A stretch of DNA of 64,000 nt from Nematostella vectensis (Eukaryota > Cnidaria > Anthozoa > Actiniaria > Edwardsiidae): NCBI RefSeq assembly GCF_932526225.1, contig NC_064037.1:13219703-13283702 (forward strand), written 5' to 3'. The notes beneath the pieces were generated by a model, which saw only the letters and a list, made by a program, of their open reading frames with translations, had not been told where the DNA came from and ran no database searches. A program made the translations under genes and the position numbers. Below, one piece after another: positions 20,967-34,740 of this stretch (position 1 is its first letter; every line of letters begins with the position of its first letter).

Positions 20967-23900
20967 ATGTCCACTGAAGTTGCGAGCAAGCCGCTTTTTG
21001 GATATGTTGATATAGTACTTCTGGCCTCGTTTGTTGGGGTCGTTCTCTATTGGTTTTGTGGACGCAAGAAAAAGAACGAGTTTGTAATGCCCACCAAGCT
21101 CATGGTTGCGTAAGTTTGCGATAAGAAGTAATGATTTGTGAACCTGTCTGTCATAACTTGCTACAGTTCACTATTCCCTTACTATATGTAGGCATAATGT
21201 CCTACTTGTTATATAAAAGCACCTCTATGTTTGTCTTTCACTTTTATTTGGGAATGTAAATTAATTTAAGCTTTACTTTAAAAGTTTATTCTAAAAAAAT
21301 AAATATAAATCTTTAATTAAATCGATTTAAATTTCTAATTTAAACTTCCAATCATAATTACTAGTAAGCACGGAAAGCCTGTAAAACAAAGTAGACGTTG
21401 CTATTATGCAGCGTATTGCATAATACAATCCCAAGGTCATGTTTTCCTCTGCATTTTTAATGAATACAATTACAAAAACAATTCCAAAACACATAGCTTT
21501 GTCTATGGCTTAGCTAAATGAGTGCCATAGAAGTTGTAAATAGGTTGATGAAAATGGATTTTTCTCCTAGTCTAAATACCTGCTAGGATGACAATTAGTA
21601 GCTGATAGCTGACAGACATTGATTTATATTCTGGCCCATTTTGGCTAGGTTGCCTTTTTTGTGGCTCTGTTGTGCCTGTTCTAAAATGACTTGACTAAGG
21701 GATAGGGTTAATTGACAGTGGTTCTAGACTTGGCTTTTAAATGTTCTTCTCTCTACAACACAACCACAACAATTTCTATCAATAGCTGTTTTCTATGGCC
21801 AGACATGAAACCTTTGACTTAGACATTGTATGCAATTTCAATTATATGGAATTTGATGAAAGTAGATAATCCAGCTATTGTGTTTGAAAGCTGGCAAAAA
21901 CTACAAAGCTGTTACTTTGTTTCAGGCCAAGCATTATTAAACAGTCTGCTGATGATAACAGTTTTATTGGCAAGCTGAAAAAATCTGTAAGTTTTGCATT
22001 ATGCAAGTACATATAATTTAGCATCTCATGTTCCAGATCATGTGTGTGTGCTGTACAACAGTTGATTGCTTCTCGCTGCTTACTTTTTTAATCATGAAAC
22101 GCTGTGACATCATCTGTGCATCTATTAGAGGACAGTCGCATGCAAAAATGAGATCTATTTGTTTTATACAACAATGAAAATGTTTTCTAACGTTTTTATT
22201 TTGTTTTCTTGCGTGTGTCCTCTAATAACACATGATCCCTTGACCAATCAGACAGTGCAATTTACGAGTGTCATTGTATGAATTACACTAGCATCAGTGA
22301 CATGTGTCACTGGTGTGTAAGTACATTACACTAGCATCAGTTACATGTGTCACAGGTATGCCGCACATTGCACTAGCATCAGTGACATTTGTCACTGGTG
22401 TGTAAGTACATTACACTAGCATCAGTTACATGTGTCACAGGTGTGCCGTACATTACACTAGCAATAATAACATGTGTCATAGGTGTGATGTACATTACAC
22501 TAGCATCAGTGACATGTGTCACAGGTGTGTTAGTACATTACACTAGCATTAATTACATGTGTCACAGGTGTGCCGTACATTACACTAGCATCAGTGACAT
22601 GTGTCACAGGTGTGCCGTACATTACACTAGCATCAGTTACATGTGTCACAGGTGTGCCGTACATTACACTAGCATCAGTTGCATGTGTCACAGATTTGCC
22701 GTACATTGCACTAGCATCAGTGACATGTGTCACAGGTGTGTTAGTACATTACACTAGCATCAGTTACATGTGTAAAAGGTGTGTACTACATTACACTAGC
22801 ATCAGTTACATGTGTAAAAGGTGTGTCGTACATTACACTAGCATCAGTTACATGTGTAAAAGGTGTGTCGTACATTACACTAGCATCAGTTACATGTGTA
22901 AAAGGTGTGTCGTACATTACACTAGCATCAGTTACATGTGTCACAGGTTTGCTGTACATTGCACTAGCATCAGTGACATGTGTTACAGATGTGCCGCACA
23001 TTACACTAGCATCAGTTACATGTGTAAAAGGTGTGCCATACATTACACTAGCATCAGTTACATGTGTCACAGGTGTGCCATACATTACACTAGCCTTAGT
23101 GACATGTGTCACAGGTATGCCGCACATTGCACTAGCATCAGTGACATGTGTCACTGGTGTGTAAGTACATTGCACTAGCATCAGTTACATGTGTCTAAGG
23201 TGTGTTAGTACATTACACTAGCATCAATTACATATGTCACAGGTGTGCCGTACATTACACTAGCCTTAGTGACATGTGTCACAGGTATGCCGCACATTGC
23301 ACTAGCATCAGTGACATGTGTCACTGGTGTGTAAGTACATTGCACTAGCATCAGTTACATGTGTCTAAGGTGTGTTAGTACATTACACTACCATCAATTA
23401 CATATGTCACAGGTGTGCTGTACATTATATTAGCATCAGTTACATGTGTAAAAGGTGTGTCGTACATTACACTAGCATCAGTTACATGTGTCACAGGTTT
23501 GCTGTACATTACACTAGCATCAGTGACATGTGTCACAGGTGTGCCGTACATTACACTAGCATCAGTGACATGTGTTACAGATGTGCCGCACATTACACTA
23601 GCATCAGTTACATGTGTAAAAGGTGTGTCGTACATTACACTAGCATCAGTTACATGTGTAAAAGTTGTGCTGTACATTACACTAGCATCAGTGACATATG
23701 TCACATGTGTGCCGTACATTACACTAGCATAAGTTACATGTGTCATAGGTGAGTTAGTACATTACACTAGCATCAGTTACATGTGTCATAGGTGAGTTAG
23801 TACATTACACTAGCATCAGTTACATGTGTCACAGGTGTGCCGTACATTACACTAGCATCAGTGACATGTGTCATAGGTGTGTTAGTACATTACACTAGCA

Positions 23901-26900
23901 TCAGTTACATGTGTCACAGGTGTGCCTTACATTACACTAGCATCAGTTACATGTGTAAAAGTTGTGCCGTACATTACACTAGCATCAGTGACATGTGTCA
24001 CAGGTGTGCCGTACATTACACTAGCATCAGTGACATGTGTCACAGGTGTGCCGTACATTACACTAGCATAAGTTACATGTGTAAAAGTTGTGCTGTACAT
24101 TACACTAGCATCAGTTACATGTGTCACAGGTGTGTTAGTACATTACACTAGCATCAGTGACATGTGTAAAAGGTTTGTCGTACATTACACTAGCATCAGT
24201 TACATGTGTAAAAGGTGTGTACTACATTACACTAGCATCAGTTACATGTGTCATAGGTGTGTTAGTACATTACACTAGCATCAGTGACATGTGTCACAGG
24301 TGTGCCGTACATTACACTAGCATAAGTTACATGTGTAAAAGTTGTGCTGTACATTACACTAGCATCAGTTACATGTGTCACAGGTGTGTTAGTACATTAC
24401 ACTAGCATCAGTGACATGTGTAAAAGGTTTGTCGTACATTACACTAGCATCAGTTACATGTGTAAAAGGTGTGTACTACATTGCACTAGCATCAGTGACA
24501 TGTGTCACAGGTGTGTTAGTACATTACACTAGCATCAGTGACATGTGTAAAAGGTTTGTCGTACATTACACTAGCATCAGTTACATGTGTAAAAGGTGTG
24601 TACTACATTGCACTAGCATCAGTGACATGTGTCACAGGTGTGTTAGTACATTACACTAGCCTTAGTGACATGTGTCACAGGTGTGCTGCACATTACACTA
24701 GCATCAGTTACATGTGTCACAGGTGTGCCGTACATTACACTATCATCAGTGACATGTGTCACAGGTGTGCCGTACATTACACTAGCATAAGTTACATGTG
24801 TAAAAGTTGTGCTGTACATTACACTAGCATCAGTTACATGTGTCACAGGTGTGTTAGTACATTACACTAGCATCAGTGACATGTGTAAAAGGTTTGTCGT
24901 ACATTACACTAGCATCAGTTACATGTGTAAAAGGTGTGTACTACATTGCACTAGCATTAATTACATGTGTCACAGGTGTGCCATACATTACACTAGCCTT
25001 AGTGACATGTGTCACAGGTGTGCCGTACATTGCACTAGCATCAGTTACATGTGTCACAGGTGTGTTAGACCATTACACTAGCATCAATTACATATGTCAC
25101 AGGTGTGCCGTACATTATATTAGCATCAGTTACATGTGTAAAAGGTGTGTCGTACATTATATTAGCATCAGTTACATGTGTAAAAGGTGTGTCGTACATT
25201 ATATTAGCATCAGTTACATGTGTCACAGGTGTGTTAGTACATTACACTAGCATCAGTGACATGTGTCACAGGTTTGCTGCACATTACACTAGCATCAGTG
25301 ACATGTGTCACAGGTTTGCCGCACATTACACTAGCATCAGTTACATGTGTAAAAGGTTGGCCGTACATTACACTAGCATCAGTGACATGTGTCATAGGTG
25401 TGTTAGTACATTACACTAGCATCAGTGACATGTGTCACAGGTGTGCCGTACATTACACTAGCATCAGTGACATGTGTAAAAGGTGTGCCGTACATTACAC
25501 TAGCATAAGTTACATGTGTAAAAGTTGTGCTGTACATTACACTAGCATCAGTGACATGTGTCACAGGTGTGTTAGTACATTACACTTGCATTAGTGACAT
25601 GTGTCACAGGTGTGTTAGTACATTACACTAGCATCAGTTACATGTGTAAAAGGTGTGCCGTACATTACACTAGCATTAGTTACATGTGTCACAGATGTGC
25701 CGTACATTACACTAGCATCAGTTACATGTGTCACAGGTTTGCTGTACATTGCACTAGCATCAGTGACATGTGTCACAGATGTGCCGCACATTGCACTAGC
25801 ATCAGTGACATGTGTCACAGATGTGCCGCACATTACACTAGCATCAGTTACATGTGTAAAAGGTGTGTCGTACATTACACTAGCATCAGTTACATGTGTC
25901 ACAGGTTTGCTGTACATTGCACTAGCATCAGTGACATGTGTCACAGATGTGCCGCACATTACACTAGCATCAGTTACGTGTGTAAAAGGTGTGCCGTACA
26001 TTACACTAGCATCAGTTACATGTGTCACAGGTGTGTTAGTACATTACACTAGCCTTAGTGACATGTGTCACAGGTGTGCCCTACATTACACTAGCATCAG
26101 TGACATGTGTCATAGGTGTGTTAGTACATTGCACTTGCATCAGTTACATGTGTCACAGGTGTGTTAGTACATTGCACTAGCATCAGTGACATGTGTCAAA
26201 GGTGTGTTAGTACATTACACTTGCATTACTTACGTGTGTCACAGGTAGGTTAGAGCATTTCACTTAAAATAGTTATATGTTTCACAGTTGTGCCATACAT
26301 TTTCTTGAGATTTGTTTTTCCTCTTAGGGCAAGCCACTAGCCATTTTTTATGGCTCTCAAACAGGGACAGCTGAGGAGTTTGCAAGCCGTTTAGCTAAGG
26401 ATGCTCAGAGATATGGCATCAAGGCAATGGTGTTTGACCCAGAGGAAAATGACATGGTTAGTAAACTGCCATTAATTAGGAAGAAGATATATTAATGACT
26501 GTGCTCTTAACTGTGGTGGTTTATTATATTCAGGAAGAGTTAACTCGCATGGGAGAAATTGATAACAGCTTTGCTATATTTGTGATGGCCACATATGGTG
26601 AGGGTGACCCTACAGATAATGCACAGGAATTCTATGAATGGCTACAGAATGACAGAGATGATCTGGACTGTCTCAATTTTGCTGTAAGTTTTATTCCAAG
26701 TCATTTTTTGGGATCCACTTTATTTGTAATCCTTGGTCTGCTTAATTGACAGTAGTATCTTATGTAATAAAAGTACTTATATTCTTACATTCAAGATTGA
26801 AGCTCAAATTAATGAAAAGAAAAGAAAACATGTAATTAGTTGTTTTCACAGGAATGTTTATTTTCCCAATCACTGTAATTTTAGTAAACTTCATTGATTT

Positions 26901-29900
26901 TTCTTAAATTTCTCTAGGTTTTTGGCCTGGGAAACAAGACCTATGAACACTATAATTCCATGGGGCGATATGTAGACAAACGCCTGGAGGAACTCGGGGG
27001 ATACAGAATATACCAAAGAGGAGAGGGTGATGATGATGGCAAGTAAGTATTTGAAAGAAGCCGATTATTAGACTTGAATTGCTGTTTTTACTAAAAAAAA
27101 ACAAGAGTTTTGGTTAGTATTGAATTAACACATACTGAAATGGTTTTCTATGGAAAAATATCTACTGTAATGTATTATTCTGATTCAAGTCTTCCTTTGT
27201 GTTTTCTATTCAATCATTTATTTGTATACAAAGCAAATAAAATATTGACAACAAGAGAAGACAACTTGTTCCTAGAAAAGACAACTTGTTTACTGTCAGC
27301 TGCAATTTAGAATGATGTATACATTTGTCTCTATTTCCTACAATAAGGCTTTACATTACTCAACTATCGAGCATCGCAGAAATGCCTTACGTAGCCACCA
27401 TGACAGTGTTGGCAAAAATGATGAGTAAACATGCTTTTTAATTGAGACAGATTCACCAGCCAAGCGGCTTGGCAAATGATTGTATCAGTTCAAATCAGAA
27501 CACAAAGGAATCCTCTTAGTTACAGTACCAAGTTCTTTCCAATAAAACTGTGACTCTCACAGATTGTTGATGGTGTAGTAGGTATTTACATTTGATTTGT
27601 AAATTCTGGGAAAGAATGCAAATTCCATAGTTAAGGGATGCAGGTAGCCAAGGCTGAATAACTATAATTCTTACTGTTGAATTTCTAGTTTATCAGTTCC
27701 AAAAGACATTTTATTCAAACAAGATAACTCTTTCAAACTACCAGTAATTCAAGGTATCCGTGAATATTATTAAGCCAACGTGTCTTCTTCTTACAGTATA
27801 GAGGAAGACTTTGTTCGATGGAGAGAAGAATTTTGGCCTGCCGTTCTTAAGTACTTCAATATCAATGTCCGGGATATCAAAAGGTTTGAATCTGCTTCTG
27901 GTTTAAATGTGAAGATTCATTCTTTATTGACATCTTGCAATGCCATTTGGTTTGGTAGGCGTCTTTCGTCTTGTATCGAAAGGCAATTCAGGCTCAACGA
28001 ACAGAGGGATACACCTCAAGAAAAAGTATTCACTGGCGAGATCGCAAGACTCAAAGCCTACGAACGCCAGAGACCGTAAGTTTCATATTGTTCTCTGTGG
28101 TTGTAGGTGGAAATCAGGTGTGTGAATAGAGATGAAGTGCTGTTAGTGTTTGTTCTTGGTAGTAGGAATTGTTTGTTTGTAGTGTTTGTTTGTAGTAAGA
28201 ATAAAAAAGACAGTGAAAGCTCAATGAACAATATTGCTCTAATATTTAACTTTTTCTTTGTTTTACGTTTACTAAAGATCGTCTCTATTGTAGTTTTGCT
28301 GGCGGTAAGTTGTCAGTAACCAAGACTTAAAATTCGATTTAGTTTATTTGTCTCATTTTTTTTTTGGTTTTGACATTTAATGTTGGATCTTCATCTTTTT
28401 AAACCTCCAGAATGTTTACTGATTTTGTTGTGTCAACTCGTCCACTAATGACCTTGTGGATGAAGTTCAGAAAAATTTGTTTCACAGAAAACGAAAAAAA
28501 ATCCACAGTCTTCAGTATGGCTGAATATAAGTTGGATAACTGTTATACCCATGATACATCTTTTCATCAAGCTTAAAAAAGTACACACTCATTTCAAATG
28601 GCACTATTCTAGTACCTATTGCGTGTGAGCATGAAAATAGCCTCTGCAATCTCTTTCATTGTCTGTTTTTTATTCACACTGATGTTCCCAGACAACCTTT
28701 GATCGTTTTTGCTTCTTGATGCGGGGATTTTGTAGCATGTTTATTGGTGTTTAATGTGGATAATAAAATATGGACGGGCTAAGGTGTTTTTTATGAAAAT
28801 CTTTTTTTATGAAAATCTATCAAGATACCGAAACGTCATATTCCTTAACCAGAGTATATATTCTTCACCAAAACTGGTAGTCAACTCTGCCAAATTCGTT
28901 TTGATAAGAATTCTTCAGGACAGACTAAAGTAAATAGTTAGAAATGTACTATACTTTAAATATATATATAAAAAAAACATTTATGCAAGGGGTGCTGTGC
29001 TTTTTGGCCGTGCCTGAATATACCTAATAAGTAAGATTTTAATTTCAGTAATATGGATGTGTAAATGTTGGTAATGTAACTTCCCATAGTTACATTTTAA
29101 AATGTAAGTTGTCCAAATATATAGCCTTATTCCCCCCTCAAAAAAGACGCTTTTGTGTAGGCCGTACGATGCTAAAAATCCTTTCCTGGCGCCCATCGTC
29201 ATCAACCGTGAGTTACACAAGGGAGGAGACAGGTCTTGCATGCACATTGAGCTGGACATCACAGGATCTGGGATCAAGTAAGAATAGGGATAAGCTTTTG
29301 CTTTCTTTGGTGATTTGTTGCTACCTGATATTCTGGGTTATATGGCTTTGGCTTAGACTCACAGTCATCCTGTGTTTTTTTTTTTTTGCCTGCCTGTTGT
29401 TATACCTATGTTACCCACAGCTGACATAGCAAAAAAAATGGCATGAAATTTTCCAATTCTCAATATATAAGCTCAAGATTCTGCATACAAGGAGTTCCTC
29501 TGACCAAAAGCTTTTCCGAATTTCCGAATTCCGAATTTTAAAGAAATTTAGAAGATGTGAAATTTAGATATTAGATACTTAGATATTAGATATTTAGATA
29601 CTTTTTGATATGTTGGTTTACATAACATAAGGAACCTCTATGCAAAAATTCAAGCTTACCGAAGTTAAGCAGACTTTATTTGTGAAAACTTGACATTTTT
29701 TTGCTCCGTCCCCACAGCTATAAGTAGATAGCGCTTTCTCCTCGAATCATGTAGAGTCTTCAATACCTATTAATCCTTGCCTTTTGTCTTGTTAACTACT
29801 TATCATCATCATTATTACTATTTTTCTTTGTCCTCTTCATCGCTTGTGAAAACTGTTTCTTGTATACAGGTATGATGCTGGTGACCATGTTGCAGTCTAC

Positions 29901-32900
29901 CCGACAAATAACTTGGATCTTGTTGAAAAGTTCAGCCAGCTTCTAAATGTTGACCTGGATACCGTCTTCTCTCTCGACAATGTGGACGGTATGGCCATCT
30001 TCACGAGATCACTTTTTTATTTCTAAATTTGAATTTTAAATTTTCATTATTTGAATAGTTATCAACATTATTCTATTTTTTTTTAATATTCTACATTTAT
30101 CAGGCTCTCTAATGACATACACCATATTTAAAGTACTTTCTGTAAAATAAGACCACTGTATCTTTCTCTGCCGCATCATACCCTCATCTTTGTTAAGCTT
30201 CTATCAAACATGGGAGTGGGTGAAATTGGGAGTTGATGACAGTTTCACAACCTGTGCAATCTCGGAGACGCTTTTTGTATGTACTCAAATCCGACATGAG
30301 AGATGATGAGATTTTCCAGCGTAAGATCATTTAGTGTGTTATAACTGGAAATAGAATAGCATGTAATGGTGGACTTTTGTGACGGTTTGGGTGAGAAAGT
30401 AGCGCACGCTCAGGCTTTAAATGCAGAACAAAAAAACAACTTATTCAGCGCTTACGAAAAATCCCAGAATGTCGAAAAAGTTTAGTTTCATTTAGATATT
30501 TTAATTTTTCGTCGTTCTCTGGTGTGATGGGCACAGTAATTTCTGTGATTATTTTGGTTTGAATTTGCCACCCAGAATGATTATGTGATCTCTAAGCATA
30601 ACCCCCTATTTCTAATTCAATAATGAATTCTGTGAAACAATTACTCGTATCAACTCTCCAAGTTTGTGTGATAGCATCCCTCAAGATCTAGAAAGAGTGA
30701 AGCAAAACCTTTCCGTTTGATTCAATATTTTTGAGTCAAATGTCATCTTTTCTACCTTTTTTTTTTCAGAGGACGCATCAAAGAAACACCCTTTTCCCTG
30801 CCCCACAACCTATCGCACTGCTCTCATGCACTATGTAGACATCACGAGTACTGTGAAGACCCATGTGCTACGCGAACTGGCAGAGTATGCACGTGATCAC
30901 GAGGAAAAGGAGTTCCTTATGGCTATCAGTGACAGTACAGAGGAAGCCAAGGTTAGTATTACAACCTATTTTACTCCCTCATAGGCGATCACCATGTTAT
31001 TCCCCCTATATGGACCCATGACCATTACCGGTGGCTGTGGTATGGTGGTGGCCGTGGTATCCACCAGTTTGTCCTCAACCAATTCGTACCCAAGTAGCCC
31101 CATAAAATATGTTTTCTATAAAAAGAACTTCAAGCTGCTTTGTGAGTTTCTACAATACTTGAAGAATCCCAAGTATTGGGATTGTACACCCCCTCCCCCC
31201 CCCCCCCATCCCCATAATTTAGAAAACCAAATGACAATGTACGATGTCCTTTTGGCTCTTTTTAACAGAAAAAATATAACGAATGGGTGATTCAGCCTCA
31301 TCGACATATCGTCGCTGTTCTTGAGGACATGCCCTCCCTGAAACCACCCCTTGACCACATTCTCGAGCTACTGCCACGCCTACAGTGCAGATACTACTCC
31401 ATCTCCTCGTCACCAAAGGTGAGACGGATTCATAGTACAGATATCACTCCATCTTTTGATCAGCAAATTAAGCTAAACGAGACCTACAGTGCTGATAACA
31501 CACCATTAAACTCTTGACCACCAAAGGTAAGGCTGGACCACAGTACAAATATTTATCCTCCTCTTGATCAGCAAAGGTTAGACGGACCTGAAGTATAGAT
31601 ATCACTTCATCTTTTGATCTGCGATTTTATAATACAGACCTACAGTACAGCTATCAGTTTAAGTCCAACTAGGAGATTTCCATAATCGAAATTAAAACAT
31701 TAAGTTTGGACCTACACTTTGTTGCTTTAGGCTCACCCATCTCACATTCATGTCACTGCTGTTGTCGTGAAATGGACGACAAAAACTGGCCGAGTACAAA
31801 ACGGAGTGGCGACCACTTGGCTTGCCACCAAGATCCCTAAAGGTTGGTGCGTCTGTGCTTGCTATTTGTTTGCAGACAAAATAAACAAGTTTTGAACGTT
31901 GATTCTTTTCTCATTGAAGCACTCATTAAACACATTATCGAAGACTCACCATCATCGAGCTCTTTCTTGTATGAGAAATTATATCCCAACCCTAAATTAT
32001 TTGTTATTTTATTATTTTTTTGCCACAAAATTAAGAAATATGAAAGAAATACTACACTATAAAAGAATAAGGAAATATGAATTATTTTTACAAGGCAGGG
32101 AAACCACAACTGTAGAAGTCAATCAAACTAACAAATAAAAACAAATAGATAGAAAAATAAAATACATCTGGGATACCAGAACAGCTGAAGCCAATAGGCC
32201 ATTCCAGCTATTACAATAGAAGCAGTTCCTTGTGGCTTAAACCTACCTCAACTACACTCATGCAGCGCACGCTTAATTTGGTGCAACCTATGGTTTGGTA
32301 TTGCGCGCGCGCATGCTTATAGCTGGAGTTGTCTATTACTCTGGGCCAAAAACTATAATAACTCTTACATACATCTTTGTCGCATCATCCAACCCACTGT
32401 TTTTGCCGCCATGTTGTAGATGCGGACTGCCCGAGGGTGCCAATCTTTGTACGGAGGACCACATTCCGCCTTCCATTCAAGCCCGTCACTCCGGTTATTA
32501 TGATCGGACCCGGCACTGGACTCGCACCATTCAGGGGCTTCATCCAGGACCGCAATGCGCTCGTCAAACAAGGTGCCATGTGGAAGACAATGGTTCTGAC
32601 ATCGCTTGAGTTTACCACTTCCATTTCTACGAATTATTACTACAAACAAGCACCTTTTGGTCATAAAACTGCCATTTGGCTATTGCCATTCTTTTCGCCA
32701 TGCTTTTCTGAAAGCGGTGTATGATAGATGGGCAATGTAATTTTCTTGCTAATGGCCGTTGGTTTTTAAATATATGGGTTGTTCACCAGGCAAACGTGTG
32801 GGTGATACGGTGCTGTTCTTCGGGTGTCGCCACAAGGCTCAGGATTACATCTATGAGAATGAACTTGAGGATTACGCCGCGGACGGCACGATATCGAGGC

Positions 32901-33696
32901 TGCACGTCGCCTTCTCTAGAGACCAGGTACTTTCTAATATGATAAAAAGGGAGTGTGCTGAGGATGGGGGAAAACTCCTCCCCCCCCCCCCCTCCCGCAC
33001 GATCGAGAGGTACTTTCTTAAGCATGGGGAAAGTTATTGCAACCCACCCTTCCCCTTGTGGACGCCAATTTTTACGACGTTTGTTTATTGTTTGGCGCCA
33101 AGATCTTGTCGAGGTCTGTTATATTGTGTGTGACTTTGTATTAATTACATCAAGTAAAGACGCTATTTTTGCCAGGATAAAAAAAGGTACGTAACTCATC
33201 TGATGAGGGAGAACACTGACGAGATTTGGAATCTGCTAGACCAAGGAGCCCATATCTACGTATGCGGGTAAGTTGAAAATCATTCAACTACTTATTTCTA
33301 TTGTGAGCCTATCTGGCCAAGGTTTTGCGGGATCTTACCCAGTTACTATCATACTTTTTACCAAAGGTGACTTTTACCGGTCACTATTATACTTCCCTTC
33401 TATTATTTAGCATCTTGAAAGCCATGCCCTTATTTGCTTCAATGCTTGATCGACTGTGCAAGTCTTTCGGACATCGATAGGCTATTTGCCCTAAGCTTTC
33501 CTGGTTATTTATTGTCGACACTGACTTCCCGCTTATTGTTTGCTTTTTTAGCGACGCACGCAATATGGCCAGAGACGTGCACACCATAGTGACGGAGATT
33601 GCGCGGGAGAAAGGAGGCATGACAGATAGCCAAGCGGATGATTACGTCAAGAAGCTGAGCGCTAAGGGGCGATACGCCACCGACGTTTGGAGCTGA
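20967..33696 (+). CDS. POR: NADPH-cytochrome P450 reductase, complete, 15 coding exons
   Basis: Exons: 20967-21109, 21926-21986, 26328-26456, 26534-26683, 26918-27042, 27797-28075, 29161-29277, 29870-29988, 30770-30951, 31269-31418, 31731-31842, 32420-32572, 32790-32926, 33176-33267, 33552-33696. All junctions are GT-AG and in phase, giving 697 residues. POR passes electrons from NADPH via FAD and FMN to microsomal P450s. An N-terminal membrane anchor (about residues 14-31) precedes the FMN domain, with [11 protein letters not shown] at 76-86 and [11 protein letters not shown] at 130-140. The FAD/NADPH part has [17 protein letters not shown] at 476-483, GPGTGLAPF at 552-560, [12 protein letters not shown] and terminal DVWS, whose Trp696 corresponds to the FAD-stacking Trp. 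Exon 6 carries about 30 more residues than usual before [12 protein letters not shown]; 27884-27958 could be an in-frame 75-nt intron. Intron 2 holds a 4-kb minisatellite. Confidence 0.97.
22268..26275. repeat. 4-kb minisatellite, 42/43-bp unit, filling POR intron 2
   Basis: About 94 copies of a unit such as tacattacactagcatcagt + gacatgtgtcacaggtgtgccg (42 bp), or ending gtgtgttag (43 bp). Variants alternate at a few positions (gtgaca/gttaca, cacagg/aaaagg, gccg/gtcg/gttag). A 127-bp higher-order unit (42+42+43) recurs at 24409-24535 and 24536-24662, with related blocks at 24155 and 24874. The array starts about 280 bp after exon 2 and ends about 50 bp before exon 3. Long ORFs in several frames on both strands come only from the absence of stops in the unit. 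Confidence 0.97.
31381..31690 (+). repeat. Diverged tandem copies of the POR exon 10 end and its splice donor
   Basis: The end of exon 10 and its donor (cagatactactccatctcc ... caccaaag|gtgagacgg) recur in degenerate form about every 60-80 bp: cagatatcactccatctttt (31437), a copy ending ccaccaaag|gtaagg (31526), one ending cagcaaag|gttagacgg (31579), and agatatcacttcatcttttg (31600). At least two copies retain donor-like AAAG|GTAAGG or AAAG|GTTAGA. Confidence 0.75.
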
Positions 33697-34369
33697 GAGG
33701 AATTTTTTTTCCATCGGCAAATGAGATCTTATTCGTGTTTTTTTTATTTATCTATCGATATTAACTTGCCGTCACCCAAAGTCTGCGTCCAAGCTGACAG
33801 TTGTTGTTATTAACATTGTTATGGATTTTTTTTTTGCATCGCATTTTTTTTTTTTTTTACAAAATAGCGATTTTCTTATCACCCGACGTAAATAATTGCA
33901 AATGATGAATTTGATAGCAATTGATAACAATTTACGAAATAGTCTTCAATTATTATCAACCAATGACAACAATTGATACTCAATCAATGTTTGATATCAA
34001 TTGATAATCATTTAGTAAATTGATATCAGTTATTATCAAATGATGCCAATTATAAATTTGATCAATTAGTTATGTCGGGCTAATCAATACTTTTAATTGA
34101 ACTTCTAGAATATCCCAACATTTCAAAGCAAATCATTGAAAGTTAACGGATGTAGCATTGTATGTAGAATTTTACTCAGTAGTAATTTACAAATTGTCAT
34201 TAAGGAATGGAACATTTTAGTAAATTAACAAAGCATTCTATCCTTGCCTTTTCATGTGATTTATCAATTTGGGTTAAATTTGTCCTAAATCCTGTGGTTT
34301 GCTGACTTGACGGGCGCCGTCATGTCCGTGTTTATATTGGCTTAAATTTGCCAACTCACGTAATCAGCT
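33697..34369. other. POR 3' flank with AT-rich palindromic repeat
   Basis: The first part should be the POR 3' UTR. From about 33890 to 34070 the sequence is full of variants of caattgataacaattta and atttgataattatcaatt. These are mutually complementary and look like a decayed foldback element. No coding sequence seen. Confidence 0.45.
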
Positions 34370-34622
34370 AGTCAAAGTCGCATGATCAGCTAGTCAAAGT
34401 CACGTGATCAGCTAGTCAAAGTCACGTGGTCAGCTAGTCAAAGTCACATGATCAGCTACTCAAAGTCACATGATCAGCTAGTCAAAGTCACATGATCAGC
34501 TAGTCAAAGTCACATGGTCAGCTAGTCAAAGTCACATGATCAGCTAGTCAAAGTCACATGGTTAGCTAGTCAAAGTCTCATGATCAGCTAGTCAAAGTCA
34601 CATGGTCAGTTAGTGCAAGTCA
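34370..34622. repeat. 22-bp minisatellite
   Basis: About 11-12 copies of cagctagtcaaagtcacatg + at with variants (cacgtgat, catggt). Many copies contain a CACGTG or CACATG E-box-like core, which may be coincidental. Located about 0.7 kb past the POR stop. Confidence 0.9.
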
Positions 34623-34740
34623 CATATTCGAGTTGGTGGGTGGTTTGAATTTTCCAAATCCGAGTTATTGGGGCTCCACTTTGTTTTCCTGTATAGCAAC
34701 TGTGCCATGCATCGTGGTAATCAATATAGAAAAACAGCCC

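Noticed and set aside
22389-26167. Many 60-200-codon ORFs on both strands in POR intron 2
   Set aside because: All are translations of the 42/43-bp repeat; openness in several frames at once shows low complexity, not coding.
34390-34560. CACGTG/CACATG cores as an E-box regulatory cluster
   Set aside because: They are part of a simple 22-bp tandem unit behind the POR gene; most copies lack the perfect palindrome, so regulation is unsupported.
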